This document shows positions 7,199 through 8,318 of a DNA stretch of 8,318 nucleotides, one piece after another. Each line of letters starts with the position of its first letter. Within the stretch, counting starts at the first letter, position 1. A program made the translations under genes and the position numbers. Source of the stretch: Nitriliruptoraceae bacterium (lineage in GTDB: Bacteria > Actinomycetota > Nitriliruptoria > Nitriliruptorales > Nitriliruptoraceae); NCBI GenBank assembly GCA_007120485.1, contig SKNP01000504.1:1-8318 (forward strand), written 5' to 3'. Under the pieces are notes generated by a model. That model ran no database searches, was not told the origin of the DNA, and worked only from the letters and a program-made list of their open reading frames with translations.

Positions 7199-7222
7199 GC
7201 CCGGACCCTCGGCGGTCCGGGC
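7199..7222 (-). terminator. Terminator hairpin after ilvC
   Basis: A perfect 9-bp stem GCCCGGACC (7199-7207) and GGTCCGGGC (7214-7222) with a 6-nt loop lies 13 nt downstream of the ilvC stop on the minus strand. There is no T-tract, which is common in GC-rich actinobacteria. It could also stop transcripts coming from the phosphatase side. Confidence 0.6.
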
Positions 7223-7234
7223 AGCCCCTCAGGC

Positions 7235-8242
7235 TCAGAAGTCCTCGGTCGGTCCCTCGATGAACGGCATCATCTCGCGCAGCTCGCGGCCGACGACCTC
7301 CACCTGCTGGGCCTTGCCTTCGGCGCGCTTGCGCTCGAAGAACTCGCCGCCGCCTTCGATCTCCGCCATGAAGCCGTTGGCGAACGAGCCGTCGCGGATC
7401 TCGGCGAGGATCTCCTTCATCGCGGCCTTCGACCGGTCGTTGACCACCCGCGGGCCGGAGACGTAGTCGCCGTACTCGGCGGTCGTGGACACCGAGTGCC
7501 GCATCCACGAGATCCCGCCCTCGTAGATCATGTCGACGATCAGCTTCACCTCGTGGAGGCACTCGAAGTAGGCGGCCTCCGGCTGGTAGCCGGCCTCGAC
7601 CAGCGTCTCGAACCCGGCCTGGATCAGGTGGCTGATCCCGCCGCAGAGCACCGCCTGCTCGCCGAACAGGTCGGTCTCGGTCTCCTCCTCGAAGGTGGTG
7701 TGCAGCACGCCGGCGCGGGTGAGCCCGAGCCCAGCCGCGTACGACTTGCCGAGCTCCAAGGCGGACCCGGACGCGTCCTGGTGCACGGCGACCAGCCCGG
7801 GCACCCCGGTGCCCTGCTCGTACATCCGGCGGGCGATGTGGCCGGGGGACTTCGGTGCGACGAGGAAGACGTCCACACCTTCCGACGGCTCGATGAAGCC
7901 GAAGTGGACGTTGAAGCCGTGGCCGAACACCAGCGTGTTGCCGGCCGTCACGGCGTCCTTCAGGCCGTCGTTCCACATGGCCTTCTGCGCCGTGTCGGGG
8001 GCGAGGACCACGATGACGTCGGCCTCGGCTGCCGCTTCGTTGGTCGACTTGACGGTCAGGCCCTGCTCCTCGGCGCGGGCCGCCGATGCCGACCCGTCAC
8101 GCAGGCCGACGCGCACGTCGACGCCGGAGTCGCGCAGGTTCAGCGCGTGGGCGTGACCCTGGCTGCCGTAGCCGAGCACGGCGACCTTCTTGCCCTGGAT
8201 CAGCGAGAGATCCGCATCGGTGTCGTAGTAGATCGTGGCCAT
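7235..8242 (-). CDS. ilvC: Ketol-acid reductoisomerase (NADP+), class I
   Basis: A 335-aa cytoplasmic enzyme of branched-chain amino acid synthesis. It isomerises and reduces acetolactate or acetohydroxybutyrate to the dihydroxy acid with NADPH and Mg2+. The N-terminal Rossmann domain has GYGSQGHAHALNLRDSG (24-40) and the cofactor loop GLRDGSASAARA (47-57), whose Arg and Ser residues fit NADPH use. GHGFN is at 107-111. The C-terminal knotted domain has the metal ligands Asp191 and Glu195 (DLFGEQAVLCGG), and Glu227 and Glu231 (ECLHEVKLI), plus Ser252. Length is normal for the short class I form. The ATG at 8240-8242 has AGGAG 7 nt upstream on the minus strand. The tail (FANGFMAEIEGGGEFFERKR) departs from the common REW version, without loss of catalytic residues. 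No ilvB or ilvN is visible, but the upstream side is cut off. Confidence 0.97.
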   Translation of the reverse strand: MATIYYDTDADLSLIQGKKVAVLGYGSQGHAHALNLRDSGVDVRVGLRDGSASAARAEEQGLTVKSTNEAAAEADVIVVLAPDTAQKAMWNDGLKDAVTAGNTLVFGHGFNVHFGFIEPSEGVDVFLVAPKSPGHIARRMYEQGTGVPGLVAVHQDASGSALELGKSYAAGLGLTRAGVLHTTFEEETETDLFGEQAVLCGGISHLIQAGFETLVEAGYQPEAAYFECLHEVKLIVDMIYEGGISWMRHSVSTTAEYGDYVSGPRVVNDRSKAAMKEILAEIRDGSFANGFMAEIEGGGEFFERKRAEGKAQQVEVVGRELREMMPFIEGPTEDF

Positions 8243-8275
8243 GGCGGGGCTCCTGGGGGGTTCGACGACGACGCA

Positions 8276-8298
8276 CCCCGGCCCGTAGCGGCCCGGGG
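8276..8298 (-). other. GC-rich hairpin in the ilvC 5' leader
   Basis: On the minus strand, CCCCGG pairs with CCGGGG, followed by one G-G mismatch and an inner 3-bp stem around a CTA loop. It lies between the putative promoter and the ilvC Shine-Dalgarno. It could be an attenuator element or a leftover terminator of an upstream gene; no leader peptide with branched-chain codons is visible in the short stretch present. Confidence 0.3.
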
Positions 8299-8310
8299 GA
8301 TGAGCGCGTC

Positions 8311-8316
8311 AGCCTA
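8311..8316 (-). promoter_or_regulatory. Possible -10 element for ilvC
   Basis: The minus strand reads TAGGCT, matching TANNNT, about 70 nt before the ilvC ATG. The -35 region lies beyond the window edge, so the promoter cannot be confirmed. Confidence 0.3.
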
Positions 8317-8318
8317 AC

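Noticed and set aside
5916..7976. 686-aa minus-strand open frame
   Set aside because: It is antisense to btuD and the phosphatase and out of frame through ilvC. Its composition is that of a high-GC shadow, and the true products are on the other frames.

Overview
The window is very GC-rich, its codons mostly end in G or C, and several genes start with GTG. Two promoters match the TANNNT type common in Actinomycetota. The acyl-CoA mutase lacks its own B12 domain (a split layout), and one lipoprotein carries an extremely acidic linker. Together these suggest a deep-branching, possibly salt-adapted actinobacterium. That placement is inference; there is no rRNA gene to confirm it.

Layout, left to right. 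(1) 1-1460, + strand: most of the large subunit of a coenzyme-B12-dependent acyl-CoA mutase, cut by the window's left edge. Its active-site residues look like isobutyryl-CoA mutase rather than methylmalonyl-CoA mutase. (2) 1580-1981, - strand: a small conserved protein of unknown function, converging on the mutase with a hairpin between them. (3) 1982-2244: a divergent intergenic region holding seven tandem 19-bp units, each with a palindromic core. (4) 2245-3045, + strand: an SDR-like Rossmann protein that has lost its nucleotide-binding glycines and is probably leaderless. (5) 3042-7016, + strand: a cobalamin uptake operon. It has a promoter, a cobalamin riboswitch, a possible 39-aa leader ORF, then btuF (lipoprotein), btuC (permease), btuD (ATPase) and a HAD-family phosphatase. 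The three transport genes overlap by 4 bp at each junction. (6) 6983-7175: 2.6 copies of a 71-bp hairpin-bearing repeat that supplies the last codons of the phosphatase gene. (7) 7235-8242, - strand: ilvC, ketol-acid reductoisomerase of valine, leucine and isoleucine synthesis, with a terminator hairpin after it and a probable promoter at the right edge.

The genes are linked by cobalamin. The mutase on the left needs adenosylcobalamin, and the operon in the middle imports cobalamin under riboswitch control. The loop of the riboswitch's P5-like hairpin contains CTCC, complementary to the downstream Shine-Dalgarno GGAG, which fits the known L5-L13 kissing mechanism. The first ORF after that Shine-Dalgarno is not btuF but a short ORF that ends just inside btuF, so control may pass to btuF by translational coupling. 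The most unusual structures are the two repeat families (19 bp and 71 bp) and this riboswitch/leader arrangement. I did not find an evident defence or biosynthetic system.
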